64,000 nt of DNA from Emiliania huxleyi CCMP1516 (Eukaryota; Haptophyta; Isochrysidales; Noelaerhabdaceae): the NCBI RefSeq assembly GCF_000372725.1, contig NW_005200911.1, positions 45,550-109,549 of the forward strand, in the 5' to 3' direction. This document shows positions 38,110-48,030 of the stretch, piece after piece (position 1 is the stretch's first letter; each line of letters starts with the position of its first letter). The notes under the pieces are model-generated. The model was not told where the DNA came from, did not search any database, and was given only the letters and a program-made list of their open reading frames with translations. Position numbers and translations under genes: made by a program.

Positions 38110-38708
38110 GAAGCGAGTTGAGTTGCGAGGAGAGCCGTACCGCGAAAATGCGTGCAAAAAAAGAAAAACGCACGCCCTGGTGCGGCCGCGGGCGGGCGGG
38201 CTCGCCGGGCTGGGCGAAGCTCCGAGCGGGTCTTCGAGCTCGCCGCCCGCGAGGAGCCAGCATGGCTCGTCGCTCGACGGGAGCCTGCCCAGCATGCTCT
38301 GGGCATTCTGTTTTTCTGTAGAGTACAGCCTCGCCGAGCTGTCTGGGAAGGCCTACAGAGACAGGGCGGGCTGCCTCGGGCGCGATGGCGCGCTGAATAG
38401 TACCATGACTACGAGCTCTCGATCGGGTCGCCGGCAGCGAGCTTGCGCGGCGTGCTGCTCGACGGCAGGCTGCTCCCCACCCTTTCCCAACAGTGTCTTT
38501 TACCTCGCTGCTCTCGCTGCAACCGCCTGCGGGGGCCGGCGCCGGCCGCCTCGCTTCGCCAGCGCTGCCTACGCCTACGACACGCGCATCGGCTCGCCGC
38601 CCGCGTCGCCTGCGGCGGACCCGCGTGGCGCGACGCTCGTCGGGAACGTGCTCAGCAGGCTGTGAAGCGCAGCCTGACTCACTCAGAGCGCCGCTGATGC
38701 GGCGTGGG
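38110..38708. other. Upstream region of AlaX, no gene seen
   Basis: Plus-strand frames through 38072-38665 are open but read like antisense or intergenic sequence. The stretch FASAAYAYDTRIGSPPASPA at the end of one of them is the only mildly protein-like part, and I cannot support a gene. Confidence 0.4.
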
Positions 38709-39560
38709 ACCGCCGGCGGCACTGCTGCCGCGCACGCTGCGCTGTGGGCGTCACCATCGTGTCCTCGCCGCGTCGCCGACGCCACTTGCGGCTCGCGGCT
38801 GCCCTGCCCTTCCCTGCCATCGCGCAAACAAACACACACACACACACACGCACGCACACACACATTATTAATCATCGGGTAATAATTATTAATTATTAAT
38901 CATCGGGCGGCGGCGCGGCGCGGCGGCGGGCGGCGCGAGGCGGCGGCGCGGCGAGGCAGCGGGCGACGCAGGGCGGGGCGGCGCGGCGGCGGGTGGTATA
39001 ATTACTTATTAATTAATTAATAATGAATTAATAATCATCGGGCGGCGGGGCGGCGCGGCGGCGGGCGGCGCGGAGCGGGGCGGCGAGACCATCTGTACTG
39101 AACGGGCCAGCTAGCTGGTCTTTGAGTCAGCGCAATGGTCGCGCCGCCCTCGACTCAAGGGGCTGCCTTCCACCCGTCGCTGCTCAGGCCGGGGGAGGGG
39201 GAAAGATCTCCTGTTCCGCGGAACGGGAGAAGGCCCCTCCTTGCCCGGTCTGCGATATGCAGGGCGGTGGTCGTGCCATCTTCGCTTCGTACACGCAACC
39301 ACCACGCCGCAATCGTCGCCGGCGCGCGACACGTTCTCGTCAGCAGGACTGTCCTCGTCGAGTGTGTGTCGCCAAGGCGAGACACACTCAGGGACGGAGC
39401 CGACGGGACGCGGCTCGAAGGGCGTGGCTCCGCAGCGCGGCTGGCACTCGTCGCAGAGGCCTCGCCTTCGAAAAGTCGGGCATGGCTCTACCCGCAACTT
39501 TCTCGCTAACACGCGCGCACCGCCGAGCCTGCGGTGGGCGCGCTGCGGCCGCACGTCTAG
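38709..39560 (+). repeat. Inverted ~850-bp duplication, left arm
   Basis: Its reverse complement is found at about 57610-58440. Shared landmarks in order: CGCACGCTGCGCTGTGGGC, CCATCGTGTCCT, the CA/GT microsatellite (38831-38868), AT-rich islands with ATTATTAATTA-type sequence, GGCGGCGCGGCGGCGGGC-type GC islands, then sequence ending CTGCGGCCGCACGTCTA. Similarity is perhaps 85%, with indels in the simple-sequence parts. The long ORFs in both copies are not conserved in frame. Probably two copies of an uncharacterised element. Confidence 0.85.
38876..39090 (+). repeat. Alternating AT-only and GC-only islands
   Basis: ATAATTATTAATTATTAATC, then ~110 bp of almost pure G/C (GGCGGCGCGGCGCGGCGGCG), then TTATTAATTAATTAATAATG, then G/C again. 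The sharp composition switches recur in the inverted copy at 58080-58285. Such structure could favour DNA unwinding or be a product of replication slippage. Confidence 0.8.
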
Positions 39561-39587
39561 GACCTCGCCGCAAAGTCGCGCGCTGAC

Positions 39588-40768
39588 GTGCGCGGGCTGG
39601 TGGCTCTCCTCGGCCGCTTGGAGACCAGGCTCGACTCGCTCACGCCCGCCTCCGATTTCCAACTGCCCCCCCAGCGCCGGCCTAGCGCTGTCTCGGCGGC
39701 AGGGCCGACAAGCGGCGCATCCTCGAGGAGGTCCACACCAGCCTCCTCGCCGCGCCGCAGCCCGTCCCGAGCTGCCGCTGCGCCCGCCGCCGCGCCCGCC
39801 GCCGCTCCCGCCGCCGCTCCCGCCGCCGCGCCCGCCGCCGCGCCCGCCGCCGCGCCCGCCGCCGCGCGCACCACCGAGAATATGGAGGAGGACGAGGACG
39901 TGGATGACGAGGGGGAGGAGGAGGAAGGGGAGGAGGAGGATGGGGAGGAGGAGCGGGGTGGGGGAGGGTTGCTGTCAGGCGTACCAGCGGCGGGCTGGCC
40001 GGCGACAACTGGGTTGATGGCGAAGACGGCCAAGGAGATCTTCGTCGAGTGCATGCAAAAGGGCGGCGTTCCGACCGGCCTTACCGCAAAGCAGAAGAAC
40101 CGCGTCAACACGATCTTCGAGTGGTTCAGCAGCATGGCAACCAGGGAGGAGCTCGCGGCTCTCTCGCCCTCGGCTACCGACTTGGGGGGCGCGAGGTGTC
40201 CCCTACTTCACACCAGCAGGCCTCCCCCCTCCTCCGCCATTTTACTAGTCGCTTTTTTGTCAGGATCATCGCTGCGAGGCTGGACGCGCTCATCAAGGCG
40301 CGATTTGCCAAGCTCTACAGCGACAACTGGGAGGCTCGCAAGGAGAAGGGGCCGAGGACGCAGAAGGTCCCGCTCTCGCTCCAGGCTGCCAAGGGACCTC
40401 TCACCTCCACCGCCCTCAGCACTGCCATCGAGAACCTCGGCAGCCACAGGACTGGGCTCTTTGAACCCGCTGTCAGTTTGGTGCAGCTCACGCTCGTGTT
40501 CTGCTCGGGCTTGATGGACTCTCAGGTGTCGTGTCTCCATGCATAGGTGGGTGTGCAAGGGCGGGAGGCGCTGCAGGCTTGGAGAGTCGGGCGAAGCGGC
40601 CCTCTCGAGGCTGTGGACGATGTGCGCCCACCGGCGCCCAAGCGCGCCCGGCCCGCCGACAGCGGCCCAGGCAGCTCGAGCGGCAGCTCGAGCGGCAGCT
40701 CCGGCGCAAGCTGCTCCAGCGCCCCCTGCTCCGGCGGCATGTTCGCCTTCTTTCGGCGGGGGAGTTAG
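39588..40768 (+). CDS. Unrecognised Ala/Pro-rich, acidic protein (3 exons likely)
   Basis: From Met 39588 the frame runs through a low-complexity (APAA)n segment and an acidic run (MEEDEDVDDEGEEEEGEEED) into a globular region (AKTAKEIFVECMQKGGVPTG, LTAKQKNRVNTIFEWFSSMA). Around 40190-40259 an intron ends TTTTTTGTCAG. The next exon reads RIIAARLDALIKARFAKLYS, then KVPLSLQAAKGPLTSTALST and IENLGSHRTGLFEPA. A last exon (about 40547-40768) reads EALQAWRVGRSGPLEAVDD, then PPAPKRARPADSGPG (a possible nuclear signal), and ends GGMFAFFRRGS. Exact donors are unresolved. It may be nuclear. A transposon-derived origin is possible, because it abuts the inverted duplication. Confidence 0.5.
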
Positions 40769-41519
40769 CGCTCTCACTGCCGACAGGGTGCGCGCCGCCC
40801 ATGCAGCCTGGCTCATTCCCGGCCTCCTCCCTTCCGCCTGGCGTTTTCCTCTCCTCATTCCTTGTCTTCCCTCCGCGCAGGTGCCTGCACGGTCTGCGCT
40901 GCGGCCCCTGCCTGGCCGCGCCAGCGCAAGCCCTGAGGGCTGGGAGGGCTGGCGAGAGAGGAGAGGAGAGAGAAAGGAGAGAGAGCGTGTCTAGTGTGTG
41001 TGTTACGTCTATTCGAGACCGCGCTGCGCGCGGTCCGCGGTGCCCCGCGCTGCGCGCGGTGCCGGTCGGGTACCCTCGGAACCCTCGGAACCCTCGGGAT
41101 GGCGCCCGAGCGCGCTGCGCGCGCTCGCCGAACCCTCGACACCCGGCGCTGCGCGCCGGGCGCGCTGCGCGCGCATGTCGAAGGTTGGGGCCCGTGACGA
41201 ACCCTGAATTTTCCTACATACATACATGCGGAATCGGTAAGTGGGCGAGGCTCTAGCTTGCTCCGATGATCCGCCGATTCCAGCTGGTACGCCGGCAAGT
41301 ACGCGGGCGAGGCGGCGGATGATCGGGGATCAGCGGAGAAGAAGACTGGCGAAAAGGTGGAGGAGGAGGCTGCGGAGGAAGCGGCGGAGGAGGCGGCGGA
41401 GGAGCAGCGGAGGAGGCGGAGGAGGAGGCGGTCGAGACGTGGTGGTGGACAGGCCGCGACGGGGCTTTGAACAAAAATAACCTTACAGGCAGATTTGTGT
41501 GTGATTACAGCGCTCCAAC
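40769..41519. other. Intergenic region with palindrome cluster and GGA-rich tract
   Basis: It contains the GCGCTGCGCGC hairpin cluster (listed separately), GAGAGGAGAGAGAAAGGAGA-type purine sequence at 40958-40985, CATACATACATGC near 41216 and a (GGAGGC)n tract at 41358-41435. No gene. Confidence 0.5.
41022..41182. repeat. Cluster of five GCGC-TGC-GCGC hairpins
   Basis: The core GCGCTGCGCGC occurs five times (about 41025, 41049, 41111, 41148, 41167). In most copies the stem is extended by different but self-complementary flanks: GACC...GGTC, GAGC...GCTC, CCCG...CGGG. Stems vary while remaining complementary, which suggests structure is conserved. Tandem GGAACCCTC repeats lie between them (41076-41100). 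Confidence 0.75.
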
Positions 41520-42020
41520 ATGCCCCGCGTGAACTTGCCACGTCGCAAGGCTCGGACGTCCCCATCTCCGTCCTTGGCCCGAGTTCCTGTCGATATGTCG
41601 GAAAAGAGCACGCTTCCCAGCCCGCTGCGGTCTCGTGGCACCCTGAGCGACGACACCCCGGCGTGGCTGGTCGACGCAATCGCGGATCAGTCCAGCGGAC
41701 GCCCGGCTGCACTGCGCTCGCCAACCCGCTCTGTGCGCCTCTCCGCATTGGAGGACGCTGCTGCCGACGACGAGCCAGAGTGGTTGGTGGATGCCGTCGC
41801 GGTGGTGCGGCGCATCCGAACCTCCTTCAGCCGGCGACAGCGCGAGCGCGATCGGCGAGAGGCGGCGATGGAGTGCAAGCCCATCGCCCGCTGCTCCAGT
41901 GGCGGGAGCAGAGGTAGCATCAGGCGCAGCGCGGCCATGCGAGGCCGGGGGACGCCGAGCGGCTCGATCGAGTCGAGGCTATGGCTCAGGTCCGTTCTCC
42001 GCAGTGTGTGCTGCTGTTGA
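41520..42020 (+). CDS. Unrecognised 166-aa basic protein with repeated WLVDA motif
   Basis: Complete single-exon ORF. Two similar segments, DDTPAWLVDAIAD (residues ~43-55) and DDEPEWLVDAVAV (~83-95), are separated by a Ser/Arg-rich stretch, suggesting an internal repeat of a short linear motif (acidic-P-x-WLVDA). The remainder is basic and Ser-rich, with RRRQRERDRREAAME-like helical sequence and many possible phosphosites. No family recognised. The motif could be a docking peptide. Confidence 0.45.
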   Translation: MPRVNLPRRKARTSPSPSLARVPVDMSEKSTLPSPLRSRGTLSDDTPAWLVDAIADQSSGRPAALRSPTRSVRLSALEDAAADDEPEWLVDAVAVVRRIRTSFSRRQRERDRREAAMECKPIARCSSGGSRGSIRRSAAMRGRGTPSGSIESRLWLRSVLRSVCCC

Positions 42021-42226
42021 CAGCTCAGCATAATTATGTCAACTCGGATCAGCCTGCCGCCCGACTAAAACTGTTATGTCTCACTGTGCATCGCGTGCGT
42101 TTTTGAGGAAGCGTGTCGTGGGCCGGAAGACTCGGAGGAGGAGGAAAGAGGTAGGTCTCGGTTTTGAGGGATCCTTTCAGCTAGGAGACTATCCACAATA
42201 CCGACTCACAAAAAGTCTACACTGCC

Positions 42227-42715
42227 TCACAGCTCGGTCATGTCAATGCATGCCGCCTCGGCGTCGGGCGGTGGTACAAACTTTCGAAACGGCGCCTCTC
42301 GCACACAGGCGCGGCCGTGTCGCACTCTGCCACCCCGAGTTCTCAGCGCAAACGGCAGCCCCTCGCCCTCAGCCTCGTCCTCCTCCTTCGCCTGCTCCGC
42401 CTCGTGCCTGTACCACGACTGCCGCGAGTACCAGGGCTCGTCGGCCTCGGTGATGTCGTCGGGCGGCGGGAGAGGCGGCGTCCTGGCCACCGGGGCGGTT
42501 GCGGCTGTGCGGCGGCTGCGCCCGCACTGGGGTGCTGGCTTGCCCCTCTCTCCCGCCGCCGCCGCCTCGCGGAGCAGCGACCGCTCCCAGCACCAGAAGC
42601 AGCACGCGATGAGAAGGCAGAGCGCCGCCGCCGCAAGCGGGCTGATCCAACGCATGGGCGGGTCGGAAGCAAAGTAGAGCTCACGGCGGTGCGGCGCGGC
42701 CGCGGGGCTGGGCAT
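42227..42715 (-). CDS. Small single-TM protein, 162 aa
   Basis: Minus-strand ORF with one clear hydrophobic helix near the N-terminus (WISPLAAAALCLLIACCFWCW, residues ~23-43), followed by an Arg-rich then acidic cytosolic or lumenal tail (EADEPWYSRQSWYRHEAEQA, KEEDEAEGEG). It ends ACIDMTEL. The layout resembles a signal-anchored small protein. No family recognised. Plus-strand frames in this stretch are less protein-like. Confidence 0.45.
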   Translation of the reverse strand: MPSPAAAPHRRELYFASDPPMRWISPLAAAALCLLIACCFWCWERSLLREAAAAGERGKPAPQCGRSRRTAATAPVARTPPLPPPDDITEADEPWYSRQSWYRHEAEQAKEEDEAEGEGLPFALRTRGGRVRHGRACVREAPFRKFVPPPDAEAACIDMTEL

Positions 42716-42784
42716 TTGCGGGACACGCCGTCGGGTCGCAGGCAGGTGTGCGCTTTTCGAGGAGCGCCCGCCGTAAGTTTAGGG

Positions 42785-44400
42785 ATTGCGGCCTGGCGAG
42801 GTACTCCCACGCCTCTCGGGGCGGCAGAGAACGCAGAGAAGAGGGAGATAGTGGACCGACGGACGTACGGACACATGTGTAAGAGCGCGCACGAGTGGGT
42901 GTGCGAGCAATATCGAAAGACAGTGAGGCCAGGATCGCACACGGCAGGGGTGGCGGGACGGTTGTGGAGCGAAGTGGCAGTAGCCAGCCTCAAGCATCGA
43001 TGGGATAATAAGATGAGATTACCGGACGAGAACGGGGGGAAGGACAGGCGGGCGACATTTGACGACGTCGGGGATCACAATGTGACGACCAAAACGATCT
43101 TGGGGGCCAGGGTGAGACAACAGGTCGGGGTGCCACACGGGGCACACCACAGGCGTATTCTAGAGGGGGAAAAGAAACGGGGAATGAGGGGCCCCGCCAC
43201 GAGAAGTGCGTTCTGGGGATGCAGAGCGTGCAAGGCGGCTAGGGATGAGGCCACAAAAGAGGCGCGCGAGGCAAGGAGGAGACGCGGGGAAACTGGGAGA
43301 CTGGGACGACTGGAAACAAGAAGACAGTGAGCCACCACAGGCGTCGTTGGCGCACATACTGAGCGGCAGCTGCGCTGGAAATAAGGAAGAGGCGCGTCAC
43401 TTCATGCGGAAGCTCGACAAACACACAGCGAGGGCGACAGCAAGAGTTGAACGGGAGGCGCCGGACTCAAAAGACACCGCTACATTCCTGAGACGAGCGA
43501 GGGCAGCCTCCTTAAAGGCGAAAGGGTCTAGATTTGGAGCGCTCGCCGAAGAGGAGTACGACAAAATAGCGCCCGTGATTGCCTGCACGCTACCCGCACT
43601 CACGGACTCCATACCCGAAAGAAAGAGAAGGGAGCTCGCGGGAGAGGTGACGAGTGAACTACAGGTAGTGGGGAAGGCAGCCTCGATTGCCATACAGACA
43701 TGGGTGCGAAACAACGACAAGACCAAGGCACGGGCAGAGGAACGAGAGAAGAATATAGGGTGGATAAAGCGCCTGTTCACGGCATGGAGGGTGAGCCACA
43801 CCGAACGTACCGAGCGAAGAGCCGAGCGGAAGGAGGACGGGGAAGATGACTCCGAGGAGGACGAACCAGTGGAAATCCAGTTGTCAGATGTCACGATGCA
43901 TCCGAAGGGGACCCCAGCGCCGGCATCATCCGTAGAGGCACGAGTGTTCGAAGAGAGAGTGGACCTGAGTAACAACATGACCTGTAGGCAAATGATCGGA
44001 GTGGGAGTCAGAAATGTGGTCCTTGCGCGAGGGGAGCTCGATAGACTCGAGGGGCCAGGATACGCCGCGAGGAGGACGGAGTTGCGCCGAAAGGCGAAAG
44101 AAGCCGCGAGAACAAGGGACCGGCAGGCGGCGGCGTCGCAGGACGAGGCAGAAGAGAACAACGCGACAGAGGAGGAAGTGACAAGGGAGAGAACGACGAG
44201 GGTGGGACGACCGCGAGGTGGCATGAAGGTTGCAGCGAGAATCGGCGAGAGACTGCGAAGAGAGATAGGAAGAGGCAGACTCCCTAGGGTGGGCGACGGA
44301 TAGCGCACCACACACCTCTCCTTAAAATCCCTGTGTGGTGGCGGCGTGCCGTCCTCCCATCCCTCCCTTGGGTTGTCTGTTTTCTTTCTTTCTTTTTCTC
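42785..44400 (+). mobile_element. Repeat T1: retroelement-like unit with basic ORF and TTTC tail
   Basis: Two overlapping plus frames look like one broken protein. 42785-43330 has REIVDRRTYGHMCKSAHEWV and HRWDNKMRLPDENGGKDRRA. 43290-44303 has ASLAHILSGSCAGNKEEARH and LACTLPAL/DSIPERKRRELAGE-type sequence. It ends GRPRGGMKVAARIGERLRRE and a stop at 44303. The frame switch near 43300 suggests a frameshift. After the stop come a 3' UTR and TTTCTTTCTTTCTTTTTCTC. Truncated copies of the 3' end occur at 25327-25560, 48385-48593 and 53697-53858, all inverted relative to this one. I recognise no RT or integrase motif. The base composition (A-rich codons such as AAG, AGG, ACA) differs from the host genes. 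Confidence 0.7.
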
Positions 44401-44928
44401 GGGGTTTTGTCTGGCCGAGTCAACCCGAGAGCCTCGGCGAGACTGCGTCAGCTGTTCCCACAGCAGGCTGGAAGTACCTCGCCAGTTCGCGGCTCGTTTT
44501 ATGTATTTAACTCACGCCGACAGTGTTTTTCCTTTGACCGGGAAAACATAACGACAAGAACGGAGTACGACGGCGTTTGTTCACACCTTCCTGTTCACAA
44601 CGAACGCCGTGCTGCGTGGCACACCGAAGACTTCTCCATGGTGCGCTGATGCATTTCCCATCTTCTCTCGCCCTCCTCGCCCGGCGTCGACGGCGGAGCG
44701 CCGGCGGATGGCGCTCGGGCTGCGCCCGCCGCCAGCCTCCCACGCTGCCGCCCTCCCCGCCGCCACCTCCCGCGCGCTGCGCCAGCATCGCGCGCGCCTC
44801 GAGCAGCCGCATCGTGAGTCTTTGCACAAGAGCAGAGCGGCTGACTCCGCCCCTGCCCCCGCCCCGTCAGGCCTGGCTGACCCGGGCCGTTGGCACGAGA
44901 TAACACCCCCCAACGAAATCGTACAAAC
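44401..44928. other. Upstream region of the AdoMetDC gene
   Basis: No confident gene. The likely 5' UTR and promoter of AdoMetDC lie in 44640-44928. AdoMetDC mRNAs of plants and animals often carry regulatory uORFs; short ATG-initiated frames exist here (44609, 44640), but nothing shows they are functional. Confidence 0.4.
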
Positions 44929-46149
44929 ATGGACTTTCCGATGCACGATCCCGCGGCAGCGGCGGCGCTCGCGCCCTGCACCCTGAGCACGGAGGACGTG
45001 TTCGAGGGCCCTGAGAAGAAGCTCGAGGTGTACTTCCGCACCTCCGTCTCGCATCCCTCGGGCTTCCGCCAGTACGGCGCCGAGGCCTGGTCCGAGCTCC
45101 TCAGCCTCGCCGCGTGCACCATCCTCAACCAGCGGTCCAACGACCACTGCGACGCCTACCTGCTCTCCGAGTCGAGCCTGTTCGTCTTTGCCGACCGCGT
45201 CATCCTGAAGACGTGCGGCACCACGACCCTCCTCCTCGTCCTGCCCCGCCTCCTCGAGATGGCGGCCACCGCCGGCGCGGCCCTCGAGCGGCTGCAGTAC
45301 GGCCACCTGCGGTACAAGTTTCCGCAGCTGCAGCTCTACCCGTCGCGCTCGCACGACGAGGAGCGCGCCTACCTGGTCGCCATGTTTGGCGAGGGGGTGC
45401 ACGCCCTCACCGTCGGCCCCGCCGACGGCTGCTGCTGGCACGTGCTCGCCGTCGAGGGGCGCGCCGCCGTCGCGGCGCCGAGGCCGCTGCCGGCGCAGCT
45501 CAACAAGTGGCAGATGGCGCTGCCGTCCCTCGCGGGGGAGGACATCCTCGAGGTTGCGATGGAGGGGCTGTCGGCGGAGGTGTGCGCCCTCTTCGGCTTC
45601 GAGCGCGGCCCCGACGGCAAGGACGTCGCCGGCTGGGGCCCCCTCCCCGACGGGGCCCTCGCGCGCGCGATGACCACGTCGTGCGGCCTGGCCGACCTGC
45701 TGCCGGGCGCGCTCATCGACGACTGGGCCTTCGAGCCGTGCGGCTACTCGATGAACGCGCTCGCGGGGCCGTACTACTACACCGTCCACGTCACCCCCGA
45801 GGTCGCCTTCTCCTACGCCTCCTTCGAGACCAACGACCCCCGCTTCCGCGCCGCCGACCTGGTCGAGCGCGTGGTCGGCTGCTTCTCGCCGTCCGTCGTG
45901 ACGCTGACCCTGACGTCGCGCGACGGCACGCACCGGCTGCCCGCCTACTCGCGGCGCGACTTTGAGCGCACCGCCGCCTCCGCCCCGACCATCGAGCACA
46001 AGCCTCTCGGCAACGGCGCCGCGGTGAGCTATGCCACCTACCGCGCCGCGGAGCGCCGGGCGGGCCTGCCGCTCGTCAAGAGCTTCTGCGACGGGGCGCT
46101 CGGCCTCGCCGCGGTGCCGACGCCGACGGCGAGCCCCGAGGAGGCCTGA
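44929..46149 (+). CDS. AMD1: S-adenosylmethionine decarboxylase proenzyme
   Basis: Makes decarboxylated SAM for spermidine and spermine synthesis. Intronless, 406 aa from Met 44929. All functional motifs of the eukaryotic enzyme are present. They are FEGPEKKLEVYF (substrate-site Glu residues), YLLSESSLFVFADRVILKTC (self-cleavage between Glu and Ser at about residues 81/82, giving the pyruvoyl cofactor; proton-donor Cys in LKTCGTT), FEPCGYSMNAL and YYTVHVTPEVAFSYASFE (processing Ser and His). The chain is slightly longer than human AMD1 (334 aa), with extra residues in a Gly/Pro loop (GPDGKDVAGWGPLPDGALA) and at the C-terminus (PLVKSFCDGALGLAAVPTPT). The family start is normally close to the FEG motif, as here, which supports 44929 over upstream codons. 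Confidence 0.95.
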   Translation: MDFPMHDPAAAAALAPCTLSTEDVFEGPEKKLEVYFRTSVSHPSGFRQYGAEAWSELLSLAACTILNQRSNDHCDAYLLSESSLFVFADRVILKTCGTTTLLLVLPRLLEMAATAGAALERLQYGHLRYKFPQLQLYPSRSHDEERAYLVAMFGEGVHALTVGPADGCCWHVLAVEGRAAVAAPRPLPAQLNKWQMALPSLAGEDILEVAMEGLSAEVCALFGFERGPDGKDVAGWGPLPDGALARAMTTSCGLADLLPGALIDDWAFEPCGYSMNALAGPYYYTVHVTPEVAFSYASFETNDPRFRAADLVERVVGCFSPSVVTLTLTSRDGTHRLPAYSRRDFERTAASAPTIEHKPLGNGAAVSYATYRAAERRAGLPLVKSFCDGALGLAAVPTPTASPEEA

Positions 46150-46729
46150 GCCGCCGAGGGCGGGGGGAGCGGCAGCCACCGAGGGAGGTGTGGGGGGTCG
46201 TGCCCGGGGGGGGAGGGGGGGTGGGAGGGGGTAGGTGATGGTGCAAGGGGTAAACGCCGACTCTTCGAGTTTGGGGAGTCAGAGGTGCGGGCGGGCGCGC
46301 GCACAGCTCGTTGAGGCGAGCGGTCCGCGCCCTCCCGTGCGTCAGCGCGCATGACGTCTGCATGGATTTGATTTTTATTATTTCCCTGGCGGTTCTCTGA
46401 GTTCTCTCCTCACATTTACCATCAGCCTGACAGGCAGGCATCACGTCCGACTGGCGAGTGGCGTGTGGCGACTCCGACGTCCGAGTCCCAGTTGTTTGTT
46501 CATGCTGATATATAGATTGTTATTGAGATTGGTCCTAAAATCGACTCCTGGGTTGGCTGGCCCCGAGAGCTGCGTCTCGAGCTCCCGGTGCCGTTGCCAG
46601 ACGACCCCGAGCGTCGGCGCCCTGAATAAGGCCCATCGCGCCGATTGCCGGGGAAGTCGATCCCTGAGAGTCTCAAACAGGCCCATCGACGAAGTTGGGG
46701 TCGTTGCCCGGTAGGAGGGTGGCGGCCGT
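46150..46729. other. Intergenic region downstream of AdoMetDC
   Basis: A G-run (GGGGGGGGAGGGGGGGTGGG near 46207-46226) could form a quadruplex. A minus-strand 81-aa ORF (46441-46686) has normal composition but no recognised feature, so I do not call it. ATATATAGATTG sequence lies at 46508. Confidence 0.45.
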
Positions 46730-46737
46730 AGCCGCCC

Positions 46738-47085
46738 CGGGCAGTGATCGCTCGGCTAAGGCCTTCGGCTAAAGGCCTCGTGGCTAACGAGCACCTCGGT
46801 GTGGCTAAAAGCCTCGAAGACGGCTAACAAGCCTCGGTCTGGCTAGACGCCTCGAGCGTGTGGCTAACGAGCCTCGAACTGGCTAACGAGCCTCGAGTTG
46901 GCCGGCCGGCCTCGGGTTGGCTAAAAGCCTCGAATGTGGCTAACAAGCCTCGTGTGGCCGGAGCCTCGTGTGGCCGGACGCCGGAGCCTCGTGTGGCTGG
47001 AGCCTCGAATTAGCTAACAAGCCTCGAAGATGGCTAACAAGCCTCGGGTTGGCTAACAAGCCTCGAATGTGGCTGACAAGCGTTG
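46738..47085 (+). repeat. Degenerate GGCTAACAAGCCTCG array
   Basis: About twenty units of 15-20 bp based on TGGCTAACAAGCCTCGA, with variants such as GGCTAAAAGCCTCG and GGCCGGAGCCTCG. Each unit is itself imperfectly palindromic (GGCTAAC...AGCC). Confidence 0.85.
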
Positions 47086-47087
47086 TC

Positions 47088-47205
47088 TTCCCCTAACAGG
47101 CTGTTGCCCATGACATATAAGCTGTTGCCCCTGACAGGCTGTTGCCCCTAACAGGCTGTTGCCCATGACAGAAAAGCTGTTGTCCTTGACGGCTACTGCC
47201 CATGA
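47088..47205 (+). repeat. GGCTGTTGCCCCTGACA array
   Basis: Six or seven units of about 17-22 bp (CAGGCTGTTGCCCCTAACAG, GCTGTTGCCCATGACA). It follows the GGCTAACAAGCC array directly and is a different family. Confidence 0.8.
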
Positions 47206-48030
47206 CACACTCGCGTAATACGCTGTTGCCCAGCGCTCGCATCATGCACTCAGCATGCACTCCGCATGCAAGTCGCCTGACTGTGAGCTCTTCATTCTCA
47301 GCCAGCTCTCTCAGCCACCTCGGCTCAGCTGTTGAGCGGCGGCGGGTTGCGGGGCTGGGAGAGCGCCAAGGTGCACGACTGTCTGATCGTGGCCCGTCTG
47401 ATAGGAGGCCAGACCAGAAAGGCTTGTCCCTTTTGTACGCCGCGTCAGTATAAGCGTTGCCTGCACTGACTGCATCTGGCGTTGCGGCGGCCACAGACCA
47501 TCTGGCAATGTGCGGAAAGCGGCGGCGGTATTGCGGCGGAACGTGTGGGACTGCAGCGGCACCGTCGGCTCGAAGAGCCTCGCCAGTGTCCCACTGGCGT
47601 AGCATCGCGACGATACCACCACACAAAATCGCAGACGAGAAGAGGACTCGGGCGCCTAGAAGCGCGAGGGTCCGACAAACACTCGTTCAGCCGCGCGCGG
47701 AACGTAATAGTTGGTGACGATTGGTCACGGGAACCCCCCTCACGGTGGGTTGGGTTTGTCGGTTCCTCTCTTCGCGTTGTCGGATAACCTACATAGCCGC
47801 GGCGCGGCTATCTCCGAATATAATAAACATATAACAGGGAAAAAGCGCGGGGGAGACACAAATCTCAAATGCAGCACCCAGCATGGGGGTCCTTTGCGCA
47901 GTCCGAGCCCCATGGGGGGCAGCCAGCGCTCACACGCTTGCGGAGCATATGGTCCGCCTTGCTCACGACCCAGTTCCTCAGCGAGCGCGTGGCGAGCGAC
48001 CTCCTCGACCACGGTCCACGCCCACCAGAC
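47206..48030. other. Region without a supported gene
   Basis: ATGCACTCAGCATGCACTCCGCATGCA near 47244-47270 is a short tandem repeat. Minus-strand ORFs across 47300-47680 (such as YKRDKPFWSGLLSDGPRSD) look faintly protein-like but break into overlapping frames, and I cannot assign them. An AT-rich stretch lies at 47815-47840. Confidence 0.4.

Noticed and set aside
38072-38665. 197-aa plus-strand ORF upstream of AlaX
   Set aside because: It overlaps the AlaX first exon antisense and its promoter; no recognisable feature.
40994-41227. Short ORFs through the GCGCTGCGCGC hairpin cluster
   Set aside because: Open frames on both strands are explained by palindromic GC-rich sequence.
46441-46686. 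81-aa minus-strand ORF downstream of AdoMetDC
   Set aside because: Composition is plausible but there is no motif, no neighbour logic and it is short; chance cannot be excluded.
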